Shown here: piece after piece, positions 16,409-24,829 of the stretch
How the letters are laid out: the number at the start of each line of letters is the position of its first letter
Position numbering within the stretch: position 1 is the first letter of the stretch
Assembly (NCBI RefSeq): GCF_014352875.1
Contig: NZ_CP060695.1
Location: 1,209,501-1,273,500, forward strand
Length of the DNA stretch: 64,000 nucleotides
Origin: Polaribacter pectinis
GTDB lineage: Bacteria; Bacteroidota; Bacteroidia; Flavobacteriales; Flavobacteriaceae
Reading direction: 5' to 3'
Translations under genes and position numbers: made by a program
The notes under the pieces: model-generated
The model's input: only the letters and a program-made list of their open reading frames with translations
Databases searched by the model: none
Told to the model about the DNA's origin: nothing

Positions 16409-16990
16409 ATGAAACTCGTTTTTGCAACTAACAATTTAAATAAACTAAAAGAAGTTCAAAAAATGCTTCCCAACTCCATAGAAATCTTAAGTTTAAAAGA
16501 CATTAATTGTTTCGATGAAGTGGATGAAACTGAAATTACTTTAGAAGGAAATGCAAAATTGAAAGCAGATTATATCACTGAAAAATTTGGCTATAATTGT
16601 TTTGCAGATGATACTGGTTTAGAGGTTGAAAGTTTAGATGGAAAACCTGGAGTTTATTCAGCACGTTTTGCAGGAGAACCTGCTAATTCTGAAAATAATA
16701 TGCAAAAATTATTATCAGAATTAAAAAATATAGAAAATAGAAAAGCACAATTTAGAACAGCAGTTTGTTTAAATTTAGATGGAAAACAATTTCTATTTGA
16801 AGGAATTTGCAAAGGTGAAATTCTAAAAGAAAAACAAGGTGAAAAAGGTTTTGGTTATGACCCAATCTTTAAACCTGAAGGTTTTAGTGAATCTTTCGCC
16901 ACAATGAATTCCGAAGAAAAAAACAAAATTTCTCATAGAGGAATTGCAATTAATAAACTGGTTGAATTCTTAACAAATTATAAAGATTAA
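16409..16990 (+). CDS. rdgB: XTP/dITP diphosphatase (Ham1/RdgB)
   Basis: A 193-residue house-cleaning enzyme that hydrolyses XTP, dITP and ITP to monophosphates and keeps deaminated purines out of DNA. Family motifs are [12 protein letters not shown] (about 4-15), [25 protein letters not shown] (about 66-90), [11 protein letters not shown] (about 144-154) and [11 protein letters not shown] start at the ATG at 16409 because MKLVFATNN is the conserved N-terminus; the TTG two codons earlier is an artefact of an open frame. It is followed 41 bp later by an ABC permease gene with which it has no functional link. Confidence 0.95.
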   Translation: MKLVFATNNLNKLKEVQKMLPNSIEILSLKDINCFDEVDETEITLEGNAKLKADYITEKFGYNCFADDTGLEVESLDGKPGVYSARFAGEPANSENNMQKLLSELKNIENRKAQFRTAVCLNLDGKQFLFEGICKGEILKEKQGEKGFGYDPIFKPEGFSESFATMNSEEKNKISHRGIAINKLVEFLTNYKD

Positions 16991-17030
16991 CTTATAAAGA
17001 TTTCAATTTCGCTCAACCAGACATCAATAC

Positions 17031-18059
17031 ATGGAACAAAAATCATTCAAAAAACATTTTATATTATTATCAATTTTATTGGTGGTTTTATTTTTTGTGA
17101 ATGTAAGTTTGGGCTCTGTTTCTATTCCGTTTAAAGATATTTTTAATACTTTAATTGGCGATATTTCTGCCAAGGAAAGTTGGCAAACAATAATTCTGCA
17201 TTTTAGGTTACCAAAAGCAATTACTGCAGTTTTAGTTGGTTCTGGTTTGTCTATTTGTGGTTTGTTAATGCAAACTTTATTTAGAAATCCTTTGGCTGGC
17301 CCTTTTGTTTTAGGAATTTCTTCTGGCGCAAGTTTAGGAGTGGCTTTGCTAATTTTAGGATCATCACTTTTTGGTGGCTTTTTCCTTACAAATTCAGTTT
17401 CTAATTGGTCTTTACCAATTGCTGCAAGTTTGGGAGCTTTTTTGGTTTTATCAGCCGTAATTATTGCAGCAAACAGAGTTCGTAATACCATGTCAATTTT
17501 AATTATTGGATTGATGTTTGGTAGTTTAACAGGTGCAATTATTAGTGTTTTAGCTTATTTTAGTGAAGCAGCACAAATTCAACAATATTTATTTTGGAGT
17601 TTTGGAAGTTTAGGAAACCTTTCTTGGAACGAAATTCTTGTTTTTAGCAGTATTTACTTTCTTGGAATTTTAGGAACAATTTCAATTATAAAACCTTTAA
17701 ACAGTTTTTTATTAGGTGAAAATTATGCAAAAAGTTTAGGAATAAATGTGAAGAAGAGTAGAAATATAATATTGTTAGTTACAAGTCTTTTAACAGGCGT
17801 AATTACTGCTTTTTCTGGACCAATTGCTTTTGTTGGTTTGGCTGTTCCTCATATTGCAAGAATGCTATTTTCTACCTCTAATCATAAAACATTATTACCA
17901 GCAGTAGCCATTTTAGGCGCAATTATTTTGCTAATTTGCGACGGAATTGCACAATTACCAACAAGTGAATTCACACTTCCAATTAACGCAATTACATCTC
18001 TTTTTGGTGCGCCTGTTGTTATTTGGTTGTTGATAAGAAAGAAAAAGATATTTGTGTAG
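17031..18059 (+). CDS. FecCD/BtuC family ABC transporter permease
   Basis: A 342-residue inner-membrane permease with about ten helices, of the family importing iron-siderophores, haem or vitamin B12. Signatures are FRLPKAITAVLVGSGLSICGLLMQTLFRNPLAGP (around residues 57-90), with the GLSICG and RNPLAGP motifs, and GPIAFVGLAVPHIARML (about 262-278), the coupling helix that contacts the ATPase. No substrate-binding protein gene lies nearby, so the cargo cannot be named. The ATPase gene follows after about 20-40 bp. Confidence 0.93.
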   Translation: MEQKSFKKHFILLSILLVVLFFVNVSLGSVSIPFKDIFNTLIGDISAKESWQTIILHFRLPKAITAVLVGSGLSICGLLMQTLFRNPLAGPFVLGISSGASLGVALLILGSSLFGGFFLTNSVSNWSLPIAASLGAFLVLSAVIIAANRVRNTMSILIIGLMFGSLTGAIISVLAYFSEAAQIQQYLFWSFGSLGNLSWNEILVFSSIYFLGILGTISIIKPLNSFLLGENYAKSLGINVKKSRNIILLVTSLLTGVITAFSGPIAFVGLAVPHIARMLFSTSNHKTLLPAVAILGAIILLICDGIAQLPTSEFTLPINAITSLFGAPVVIWLLIRKKKIFV

Positions 18060-18101
18060 AAAATTAACAAAGCAAAACTTTGAAACTAAATTTAGAAAAA
18101 A

Positions 18102-18899
18102 ATCGAACATAAAGAAAAAAATATCATCCTAAAAACAGAGAATCTAACGATTGGTTATCAACAGAAAAAGCAAAACAAAATTGTTTTTTCTGATGTAAAT
18201 CTGTCTATAGAAAAAGGAAAACTAATTAGTGTATTAGGTAAAAATGGTATTGGAAAATCAACTTTATTAAGAACTATTTCTAAAGTTCAAAAACCTATTT
18301 CAGGTGATGTTATTTTAGAAAACAAAAACCTAAATAATTACACAGAAAGAGAACTTTCCACCAAATTAAGCTTGGTATTAACTGAACGCCTACCAGAAAG
18401 TCAATTAACTGTTTTTGAACTCATTGCACTTGGCAGACAACCTTACACAAATTGGATTGACAAGCTTTCTAAAGAAGATATTGAAAAAGTGAATTATGCA
18501 ATTGAACAAACAGAAATAGAGCATTTAAAAAACAATCGTTTTTACGAATTAAGTGACGGACAATTGCAACGTGTTTTAATTGCAAGAGCCTTGGCGCAAG
18601 ACACCGAAATTATTATTTTAGATGAACCAACTGCACATTTAGATATGCATCATACCATTAAAATTTTTTCTTTGTTGAAGAAACTGGTTAAGCACACCTC
18701 TAAAACCATTATTATTTCTTCGCATGAAGTAAATTTATCTATTCAATTATCGGATGAAATAATTTTATTAAACGATGATAAAATTGCTTTTGGAACTTCA
18801 AAAGAACTAATTCATAAAAAAGCTTTCGATCATTTATTTCCGAAAGAACTCATCAATTTTAACAGAACTTTAGAGCAGTTTGTTGTAAACAAAATATAA
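18102..18899 (+). CDS. FecE/BtuD-type ABC transporter ATP-binding protein; start codon damaged or frameshifted
   Basis: The ATPase partner of the preceding FecCD permease. Reading back from the stop, the frame stays open to a TAG at 18093-18095 and encodes a complete domain: NLTIGYQ, Walker A GKNGIGKST (18237-18260), signature LSDGQLQR (about 18553), Walker B IIILDEPTAHLD and the switch HEV. There is no ATG, GTG or TTG before Walker A in this frame; the first usable codon is an ATC at 18102. A TTG at 18080 in another frame (MKLNLEK) would read straight into the domain if the seven-A run at 18096-18102 lost one base. So either a homopolymer indel or error, slippage, or a rare start. Starting at the TTG at 18372 would remove Walker A and is not credible. 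Confidence 0.8.
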   Translation: MEHKEKNIILKTENLTIGYQQKKQNKIVFSDVNLSIEKGKLISVLGKNGIGKSTLLRTISKVQKPISGDVILENKNLNNYTERELSTKLSLVLTERLPESQLTVFELIALGRQPYTNWIDKLSKEDIEKVNYAIEQTEIEHLKNNRFYELSDGQLQRVLIARALAQDTEIIILDEPTAHLDMHHTIKIFSLLKKLVKHTSKTIIISSHEVNLSIQLSDEIILLNDDKIAFGTSKELIHKKAFDHLFPKELINFNRTLEQFVVNKI

Positions 18900-18900
18900 A

Positions 18901-18931
18901 TTTGAATACGTGTAACTTTTTGTTACTTTTG
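18901..18931 (+). promoter_or_regulatory. Complete Bacteroidota promoter of the M28 peptidase gene
   Basis: TTTG at 18901-18904, a 19-bp spacer, then TACTTTTG at 18924-18931. Both boxes and the spacing match the Bacteroidota housekeeping consensus. It overlaps the very end of the ABC ATPase gene. Confidence 0.65.
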
Positions 18932-18968
18932 AATACTAATCTTATCTAACAAAACACAAAATAATTAG

Positions 18969-20012
18969 ATGAAAAAAACACTATATGTTGCTAGTGCATT
19001 GGCTTTTATGGCTTGTGGATCTAGTCAAAACACATCAAAAAATGATGATGCAAACTTAGATCAATCTGCAAAATATGCAGAAACAATTACTGCAAAAGAT
19101 TTAGGGAAGCATTTATTTATTTATGCTTCAGATGAATTTGAAGGAAGAAACACAGGTGAACCAGGTCAGAAAAAAGCTGTTGAATATTTAAAAAATTTCT
19201 ATGTTAATGAAGGTATTGTTTCACCTTTAGGAGGAAACGATTATTTTCAAGAAGTACCTGCAGAATGGATTAACAAAAACACACGTAGAGGAACATTTAA
19301 AGATTCTGAAAACGTAGTTGCTTTTATAAAAGGCTCGGAAAAACCAGATGAAATTGTAGTTATCTCTGCGCATTTAGATCATGAAGGTGTTAAAAATGGA
19401 GAAATTTATAATGGAGCTGATGATGATGGTTCTGGAACAGTTGCAATGTTAGAAATTGCAGAAGCTTTTCAAATGGCTGTAAAAAACGGAAAAGGTCCAA
19501 AAAGATCTATTTTATTTTTACATGTTACCGGTGAAGAAAAAGGATTATTAGGTTCTAAATATTACACAGATGTAGACCCAATATTTCCTTTAGCAAATAC
19601 TGTTTGCGATTTAAACATAGATATGATTGGTAGAATTGATGACAGACACAAAGATGACCCAAACTACGTATATTTAATTGGATCTGATAAATTAAGTACT
19701 GAATTACACAACTTGTCTGAAGAAGTGAATAAAAAGTACATGAACATTAATTTAGATTATAAATACAATGATGAAAACGACCCGAATCGTTTTTACTATA
19801 GATCTGATCATTATAATTTTGCAAAGAACAATGTGCCGATTATCTTTTATTTTAACGGTACACATACAGATTACCACAAACCAACAGATACACCAGACAA
19901 AATTAATTATGAACTGTTAGAAAACAGAACTCGTTTAGTTTTTCACACAGCTTGGGAAGTTGCAAATAAAGACACAAGAATTGTTGCAGATAAAGTAGCT
20001 GATAAAAAATAA
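18969..20012 (+). CDS. M28 family metallopeptidase, lipoprotein
   Basis: A 347-residue zinc aminopeptidase-like protein. The signal peptide ends in a lipobox (FMAC, Cys16), so it is anchored in the envelope facing the periplasm or surface. The catalytic domain has the two-zinc ligand set: SAHLDHEG (first His, about 138), NGADDDGSGT (bridging Asp, about 154), TGEEKGLLGSKY (Glu pair, about 193), LNIDMIGR (Asp, about 220) and GTHTDYHKPTD (last His near 305). It probably trims peptides for nutrition. Single gene with its own promoter and terminator. Confidence 0.92.
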   Translation: MKKTLYVASALAFMACGSSQNTSKNDDANLDQSAKYAETITAKDLGKHLFIYASDEFEGRNTGEPGQKKAVEYLKNFYVNEGIVSPLGGNDYFQEVPAEWINKNTRRGTFKDSENVVAFIKGSEKPDEIVVISAHLDHEGVKNGEIYNGADDDGSGTVAMLEIAEAFQMAVKNGKGPKRSILFLHVTGEEKGLLGSKYYTDVDPIFPLANTVCDLNIDMIGRIDDRHKDDPNYVYLIGSDKLSTELHNLSEEVNKKYMNINLDYKYNDENDPNRFYYRSDHYNFAKNNVPIIFYFNGTHTDYHKPTDTPDKINYELLENRTRLVFHTAWEVANKDTRIVADKVADKK

Positions 20013-20042
20013 GAAGGTAATAATAGTCCTTTTTAAACATTT

Positions 20043-20076
20043 AAAAACCGAGCAATTAAATTTGCTCGGTTTTTTT
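20043..20076 (+). terminator. Intrinsic terminator after the M28 peptidase gene
   Basis: 13-bp perfect stem (20043-20055 with 20062-20074), 6-nt loop and T run, 31 bp past the stop. The following ~190 bp to 20266 are AT-rich and hold nothing else I recognise apart from weak -7-like boxes (20197-20204, 20212-20219). Confidence 0.85.
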
Positions 20077-20266
20077 ATTTCTACACTTTTTAATCGGTTA
20101 AAAATTATGAATAAATAAATTTATTATCAATGAATAAAATTATACCAAAATTAAATTAGTAAAAATTAGCATATTCACAAAAATTTAACAAATCAATATT
20201 TTTGTTTTTTTTATTTTTGTGTAGATTACTTGGTAACCTATTTACTAATTTTAAAAAGCTATAATT

Positions 20267-20560
20267 ATGAAAAAATTTATATTTGTTTTTGCAGTTTTAT
20301 TAGGAACTACAGCTATTGCACAAAATAAAAAAAATTACGGAGCAAAAGCTAAAAACAGTAAACCTTGGCAAAAAGTAAAAACTACAACTAAAATTTTAGT
20401 AAATACTTTTGAGAAAAATAATCTTAAAGGAGCGGCTTTTAAAAACACTAAGATTTGGAACAGAGAAATTTCTGATGAAAAAATAGTAATTACTAGAGAT
20501 ACAAAAAGAAGAAAACTACAAGGACCAAAAGCTAAAAATTACAAACCATGGAATAAATAA
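20267..20560 (+). CDS. Small secreted basic protein with a duplicated motif
   Basis: A 97-residue protein with a signal peptide (cleavage after AIA near residue 18), so it is exported to the periplasm or beyond. The mature part is strongly basic. It carries near-identical motifs at both ends: YGAKAKNSKPWQK after the signal peptide (about 24-36) and GPKAKNYKPWNK at the C-terminus. Between them lies a segment that could form strands. I do not recognise the family; the paired 'KAKN-KPW' motif suggests a repeated binding element. It stands alone, flanked by terminators on both sides. Confidence 0.75.
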   Translation: MKKFIFVFAVLLGTTAIAQNKKNYGAKAKNSKPWQKVKTTTKILVNTFEKNNLKGAAFKNTKIWNREISDEKIVITRDTKRRKLQGPKAKNYKPWNK

Positions 20561-20573
20561 TAATTATAACGAC

Positions 20574-20605
20574 AAAAAGCCAAGCAATATGCTTGGTTTT
20601 TTTTT
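20574..20605 (+). terminator. Intrinsic terminator after the small secreted protein gene
   Basis: Stem 20580-20586 with 20590-20596, extended by A-T pairs, 3-nt loop, then nine Ts. Confidence 0.8.
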
Positions 20606-20618
20606 GGTTAATAAATAT

Positions 20619-21071
20619 CTAAACTCCAAACTGTGTTAAATGATGGTCTAAATGTTTATAAAACATGTTATTCCATTCTTCCTTTGTTAGTTTTCCAAAA
20701 GAATGCGATTCTTTGCCATTAAAATAATCTTCGCCTAATTCTTGAGTTTTATTAATATAGTCAATTAATCTTTTCTTTTCTGTTTCAAATGCTTTCTCAT
20801 CAGTTATTAAAAATTGAGAAGCAGTTCTACCATTTTTAGCATATGGTTTTCCTGAAGTTACTATTTTCTTGACAATCAATTTCAGCATAAATTTTGCAAA
20901 AGCATTTGGTTTTGGATGCTTATCTGTATATACCATTTCATAAGTAACACAACAATGTGCCAACATTTGCGCAACAGACATTTTACCCCAATTTGGTTGC
21001 GATTCTGCTGTTAGTTTTTCTATTCTACCAATTACTTCGTTTGTAACTTCTTTTGTGAAAATGTTTTTCAT
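20619..21071 (-). CDS. DUF1569 / DinB-like protein
   Basis: A 150-residue cytoplasmic four-helix-bundle protein of the DUF1569 family, a branch of the DinB/YfiT-like superfamily. It shows WGKMSVAQMLAHCC (about 28-41) and HLDHHLTQFGV at the C-terminus; the histidines of these two segments probably form a metal site. Relatives include thiol-dependent transferases and damage-inducible proteins, but no reaction is established for this branch. The gene begins 1 bp after the holA stop codon, so it is probably co-transcribed with holA. Confidence 0.82.
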   Translation of the reverse strand: MKNIFTKEVTNEVIGRIEKLTAESQPNWGKMSVAQMLAHCCVTYEMVYTDKHPKPNAFAKFMLKLIVKKIVTSGKPYAKNGRTASQFLITDEKAFETEKKRLIDYINKTQELGEDYFNGKESHSFGKLTKEEWNNMFYKHLDHHLTQFGV

Positions 21072-21072
21072 T

Positions 21073-22074
21073 TTAGTGTAAAATTTTAAATAGTAATTCT
21101 TTTAAAATGTCATCTGGCGTTTGTTTTGCCCCAACTCCTTTGCTTTTTACATCTGCATCTCTTAAAAAAGCGATTACTTGTGCTACTTTTCTCATTGGAT
21201 AATTTCTACCTGCAACAAAGTACTCGTCTACAAAATATGGGTTTACACCAAGAGTTTTAGCAACAGAACTTTTAGATTTATCTTTTAATCCATGAAACAT
21301 CAGTAATTGTGTAAAAAAACTATTCAGTAAAGAAATTGTCATTACCAAAGGATTATTTTTAGGATTCTCGGCAAAATAATTAATAATTCTATTCGCTTTT
21401 ACAATGTTCTTCTCTCCTACTGCTTTTCTTAATTCGAAATTATTGAAGTCTTTAGAAATTCCGATATTTTCTTCTATATGTTTGTCACTAATAATAGTTT
21501 CTTTCGGAAGAATTAGCATCAACTTATCTAATTCGTTAGAAATTTTACTTAAATCTGTTCCTAAAAATTCTACTAACATTAAAGAAGCTTTAGGCTCTAT
21601 CTGATATTTTTGTCCGCTTAAAACTCTACGAATCCAATCTGAAACTTGGTTTTCGTACATTTTTTTACTTTCGAAAACCAACCCAGCTTTCGCAATTACT
21701 TTATGCAGTTTTTTACGTTTATCGAGCTTTTTATATTTATAGTTAATTACTAAAACAGTGGTCGGTTGTGGGTTTTCTGCATAAGAAACTAATTTTTCTA
21801 TAGTTCTACTTAAATCTTGCGCTTCTTTAACAATTAACACTTGCCTTTCTGCCATCATAGGATAGCGTTTTGCGGCACCAACAATATCTTCTATTGTTGC
21901 ATCTCTACCATACATTACTTGTTGGTTAAAGCCTTTTTCTGCTTCATCCAACACAGTATCTTCAATAAAATCGGAAATTTTATCTATATAATAAGGTTCT
22001 TCACCCATTAAAAAATAGATGGGTTTTATGTTGCCTTTCTTTATATCTGAAACAATTGCGTTTATCTCGTTCAT
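21073..22074 (-). CDS. holA: DNA polymerase III delta subunit
   Basis: A 333-residue clamp-loader subunit that opens the beta clamp for loading on DNA. It shows an N-terminal AAA-like domain (IYFLMGEEPYYIDKI, about 19-33), QVLIVKEAQDL near 84 and the domain III helices typical of HolA. No Walker A is present, as is normal for delta. It is followed by the DUF1569 gene after 1 bp and preceded directly by the P-loop kinase gene (adjacent, no gap), so these three form one minus-strand unit. Confidence 0.93.
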   Translation of the reverse strand: MNEINAIVSDIKKGNIKPIYFLMGEEPYYIDKISDFIEDTVLDEAEKGFNQQVMYGRDATIEDIVGAAKRYPMMAERQVLIVKEAQDLSRTIEKLVSYAENPQPTTVLVINYKYKKLDKRKKLHKVIAKAGLVFESKKMYENQVSDWIRRVLSGQKYQIEPKASLMLVEFLGTDLSKISNELDKLMLILPKETIISDKHIEENIGISKDFNNFELRKAVGEKNIVKANRIINYFAENPKNNPLVMTISLLNSFFTQLLMFHGLKDKSKSSVAKTLGVNPYFVDEYFVAGRNYPMRKVAQVIAFLRDADVKSKGVGAKQTPDDILKELLFKILH

Positions 22075-22563
22075 TTATCTTTTAATAACTATTGCTTTTT
22101 CTAACTCTTCTTTTGTTGGTGTTTCAAACCAACTTTCCATGAATTCAAAATTCTCTTCGGTAACTTCAAACTCAAAAGTTACTCCTTTTTCATGGTTTCT
22201 TTTAAAAACTCTTTCCTTTCTAACATCTTTTGAAATATCTAAATAATGAAATTGAATTTCTATGTTATTTTCTTTAGCAAATTTTCTATATTTTTCTCTA
22301 TGAGAAAATTTAGAAAGTCCAACATCTAAAATACTATCTACCTCTAATTTTTCTAATTGTAAAATAGCATCTTGCATTAATAGTTCTGCTCTTTCAATTC
22401 TTTCTAAAAACCAATCTAAACCATCGTTTTCAGTTTTATCTGGAAGAAATAAAATCTTATTCCATTTATCTAAAGCAAAAACAAATCCATTTACTTCTAC
22501 TTTTAATTTATTAGCATACGTAGATTTACCTGCGCCAGTATTACCAACTAATAAATGTATCAT
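22075..22563 (-). CDS. P-loop ATPase/kinase of the AAA_33 (zeta-like) type
   Basis: A 162-residue cytoplasmic protein with an N-terminal Walker A VGNTGAGKST (about 6-15), a Walker B-like stretch VDSILDVGLS (about 76-85) and a lid with Arg residues (KDVRKERVFKRN, about 112-123). This pattern marks small kinases related to chloramphenicol phosphotransferase, zeta toxins and polynucleotide kinases. The substrate cannot be told. No antitoxin-like small gene is adjacent, which argues against a toxin. It abuts holA directly and is divergent from the HsdR_N gene. Confidence 0.8.
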   Translation of the reverse strand: MIHLLVGNTGAGKSTYANKLKVEVNGFVFALDKWNKILFLPDKTENDGLDWFLERIERAELLMQDAILQLEKLEVDSILDVGLSKFSHREKYRKFAKENNIEIQFHYLDISKDVRKERVFKRNHEKGVTFEFEVTEENFEFMESWFETPTKEELEKAIVIKR

Positions 22564-22589
22564 AACTGATTTTTAATTACTTTTGATGG

Positions 22590-23033
22590 ATGCAAAAATT
22601 GAATCTACCAAACTATAAATTCAGACTCAAAAGTAACGAAAATAAGACGCTTATTTTTGATAATTTGAGAAAAAAATATATGGTATTAACTCCAGAAGAA
22701 TGGGTTCGTCAGCATTTTGTGCAGTTTTTAATTGATGAAAAAAAATATCCTGTTTCCTTAATTGCATTAGAAAAACAGTTGATTATTAACAATCGAAAAA
22801 AAAGAACGGATATTTTGGTCTTTAATAAAGAAGGAAATCATGATATTATTGTAGAATGTAAAGCACCACAAATAAAAATAACTCAAGATACTTTCGACCA
22901 AATTGCCCGTTATAATTTAAAACTAAAAGCCAATTATTTAATTGTTACCAATGGTTTAGAGCATTTTTACTGCAAAATGGATTTTGAAAATGAAACCTAC
23001 GTTTTCTTAAAAGAAATTCCTGATTATATATAG
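22590..23033 (+). CDS. Stand-alone HsdR N-terminal domain (PD-(D/E)xK-type) protein
   Basis: A 147-residue protein matching the N-terminal nuclease domain of type I restriction subunits (HSDR_N_2 type). The PD-(D/E)xK core reads RTDILVF (Asp near 74) followed by IIVECKAP (Glu-x-Lys near 88-90), with an upstream Glu in PEEWVRQHF. There are no helicase, HsdM or HsdS partners here, so it is not a restriction system. The same short protein is commonly found beside holA in Bacteroidota, as far as I recall, which suggests a DNA metabolism role. A TACTTTTG box ends only 4 bp before the ATG. Confidence 0.85.
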   Translation: MQKLNLPNYKFRLKSNENKTLIFDNLRKKYMVLTPEEWVRQHFVQFLIDEKKYPVSLIALEKQLIINNRKKRTDILVFNKEGNHDIIVECKAPQIKITQDTFDQIARYNLKLKANYLIVTNGLEHFYCKMDFENETYVFLKEIPDYI

Positions 23034-23049
23034 ATTTTAGAGATTCAAA

Positions 23050-23071
23050 TTAACTTATTCTTATAAGTTAA
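23050..23071. terminator. Weak hairpin between HsdR_N and glycosyltransferase genes
   Basis: Perfect 9-bp AT-rich stem (23050-23058 with 23063-23071) with a TCTT loop, 17 bp after a stop codon. It lacks a proper T run, so its function as a terminator is uncertain. Confidence 0.4.
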
Positions 23072-23100
23072 AGTGATTTTTAAAATGTAAATTCGCAACC

Positions 23101-24099
23101 TTGAAAACAGCAATCGTCATATTAAATTGGAATGGGCAAAAACTATTAGAACAGTTTTTACCATCTGTTGTAAATTTTAGTTTAAACGAAGCTGAAGTTT
23201 ATGTTGCAGACAATGCTTCTACAGATACTTCTATTTCTTATATAAAAGAGTTTTTTCCTACAGTAAACATTGTAGAAAACCTAATTAATGGAGGATATGC
23301 AAAAGGTTATAATGATGCATTGCAATCTATTGATGCAGATATTTATTGTTTATTAAATTCGGATATTGAAGTAACTGAAAACTGGCTAAAACCTGTTTTA
23401 AATGTTTTTAAGACTGATGAAAAAACAGCTATTATTCAACCTAAATTATTAGATTTTAAAGACAAAAAAAAGTTCGAATATGCTGGTGCTGGTGGTGGAT
23501 TTGTAGATTTATATGGTTATCCCTATTGCCGTGGAAGACTTTTTAATGAATTAGAAACAGACAAAGGTCAATTTAATGATGTTTCAGAAATTTTTTGGGC
23601 TTCTGGTGCTTGTTTATTTGTTCGTTCTAAAGTGTTTCATCAAATAGGTGGTTTTGACGAGGATTATTTTGCGCATCAAGAAGAAATTGATTTATGTTGG
23701 AGAACGCAAAATATTGGTTACAAAGTAAAATACGTTGGAACTTCTAAAGTTTATCATGTTGGCGGAGCAACTTTACAAGAAACAAATCCTCATAAAACTT
23801 ATTTAAACTTTAGAAACAGTTTATTAAATGTAGTAAAAAATGTACCTAAAAAATGGTTTCTATTTGTGGTTTTTTCGCGTTTAATTTTAGATGGAATTGC
23901 TGGATTAAAATTTATTGTAGAATTAAGACCAATTCATACTTGGGCAATTTTAAAAGCGCATTTAAGTTTTTATAAAAATTTCTTTAAATTTTTAGGAAAG
24001 CGCAGAAAACTTCAGAAAAAACAAGATTACAACTTACATACGAGTATTGTTTGGCAATATTTTGCTTTAGGTAGAAAGAAATTTGAGGATTTAAAATAA
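23101..24099 (+). CDS. Glycosyltransferase family 2 (rhamnosyltransferase-like)
   Basis: A 332-residue GT-A fold enzyme without clear membrane helices except a weak one near residue 260. Motifs are AIVILNWNGQKLLEQFLPSV (about 3-22), ADNASTDTS (about 39), LLNSDIEV (about 78, the DxD equivalent), GACLFVRSKVF and GGFDEDYFAHQEEIDLCWR (about 183-201). These fit rhamnosyl- or similar transferases building surface polysaccharide. The start is a TTG, giving the conserved MKTAIVILNWN. A TAAATTCG box lies at 23088-23095, so the mRNA might be almost leaderless. Confidence 0.92.
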   Translation: MKTAIVILNWNGQKLLEQFLPSVVNFSLNEAEVYVADNASTDTSISYIKEFFPTVNIVENLINGGYAKGYNDALQSIDADIYCLLNSDIEVTENWLKPVLNVFKTDEKTAIIQPKLLDFKDKKKFEYAGAGGGFVDLYGYPYCRGRLFNELETDKGQFNDVSEIFWASGACLFVRSKVFHQIGGFDEDYFAHQEEIDLCWRTQNIGYKVKYVGTSKVYHVGGATLQETNPHKTYLNFRNSLLNVVKNVPKKWFLFVVFSRLILDGIAGLKFIVELRPIHTWAILKAHLSFYKNFFKFLGKRRKLQKKQDYNLHTSIVWQYFALGRKKFEDLK

Positions 24100-24113
24100 A
24101 TTTAAATTTCATA

Positions 24114-24734
24114 TTAAAGTATATTTAAACTCCCTTTTCCTTCTCTAATTACTTCTGGATAATTATCTGTTAAATCGATAACTGTAGAAGCATAATTGTC
24201 TCCAAAACCACCATCAATTACAACATCAACTAATTTATTCCATTTTTCGAAAATTAATTCTGGATCTGTTGTATATTCTAAAATATCATCTTCATCATGT
24301 ATAGACGTAGACACAATTGGGTTTCCTAAAGCTTTTACTAAACAACGTGCAATATTATTATCTGGAATTCGAATTCCAACTGTTTTTCTTTTTTTGAATG
24401 CTTTTGGTAAATTATTACTTCCTGGTAAAATAAAAGTGTATGGTCCTGGTAATGCTCTTTTTAATAGTTTAAAAGTTGGCGAGTCTATTTGTTTTACATA
24501 ATCTGACAAATGACTCAAATCATTACAAACAAAAGAAAAATTAGCTTTATCTAGCTTTAATCCTTTTATTTTGGCAATCTTTTCGAGCGCTTTTGTATTG
24601 GTAATATCGCAACCTAAACCATAAACAGTATCTGTAGGATAGATTACCAATCCACCATTTTGTAATACTTTTACAACTTTATCTATCTCTTTTTGATTGG
24701 GATTCTCGTTGTAAATTTTAATGAAATCTGCCAT
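24114..24734 (-). CDS. Threonylcarbamoyl-AMP synthase (YrdC/TsaC-type)
   Basis: A 206-residue YrdC-domain protein that makes L-threonylcarbamoyladenylate for the t6A37 modification of ANN-decoding tRNAs. Motifs include GGLVIYPTDTVYGLGCD (about 27-43), KIKGLKLDKANFSFVC, the TFILPGS region near 98, KRKTVGIRIPDN (about 114) and GNPIVSTSIH (about 132). It has no Sua5-type C-terminal domain, so it is the short TsaC form. Convergent with the glycosyltransferase gene, with only 14 bp between stops. Confidence 0.93.
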   Translation of the reverse strand: MADFIKIYNENPNQKEIDKVVKVLQNGGLVIYPTDTVYGLGCDITNTKALEKIAKIKGLKLDKANFSFVCNDLSHLSDYVKQIDSPTFKLLKRALPGPYTFILPGSNNLPKAFKKRKTVGIRIPDNNIARCLVKALGNPIVSTSIHDEDDILEYTTDPELIFEKWNKLVDVVIDGGFGDNYASTVIDLTDNYPEVIREGKGSLNIL

Positions 24735-24773
24735 AAGATGCTTTTTACTTTAAAATAATTATATTAAAAATAC

Positions 24774-24806
24774 AAAAACTCAACTTGATAATCAAATTGA
24801 GTTTTT
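24774..24806 (-). terminator. Intrinsic terminator after the two-component genes
   Basis: Ten-pair stem (24774-24783 with 24797-24806) plus four inner pairs across one mismatch, 3-nt loop; ends in Ts on the minus strand. It lies 23 bp past the response regulator stop and closes the long minus-strand cluster. Confidence 0.75.
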
Positions 24807-24829
24807 ATAATTAGGGAAGTTTTTATTTT

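Noticed and set aside
18372..18899. Short ABC ATPase beginning at the TTG at 18372
   Set aside because: The same frame is open upstream and encodes Walker A and the N-terminal strands; this TTG lies within the domain.
22075..22563. Zeta-type toxin of a toxin-antitoxin pair
   Set aside because: No small antitoxin gene is adjacent and the gene is joined to holA.
22590..23033. Restriction-modification system
   Set aside because: Only the HsdR N-terminal domain is present, with no HsdM, HsdS or helicase part nearby.
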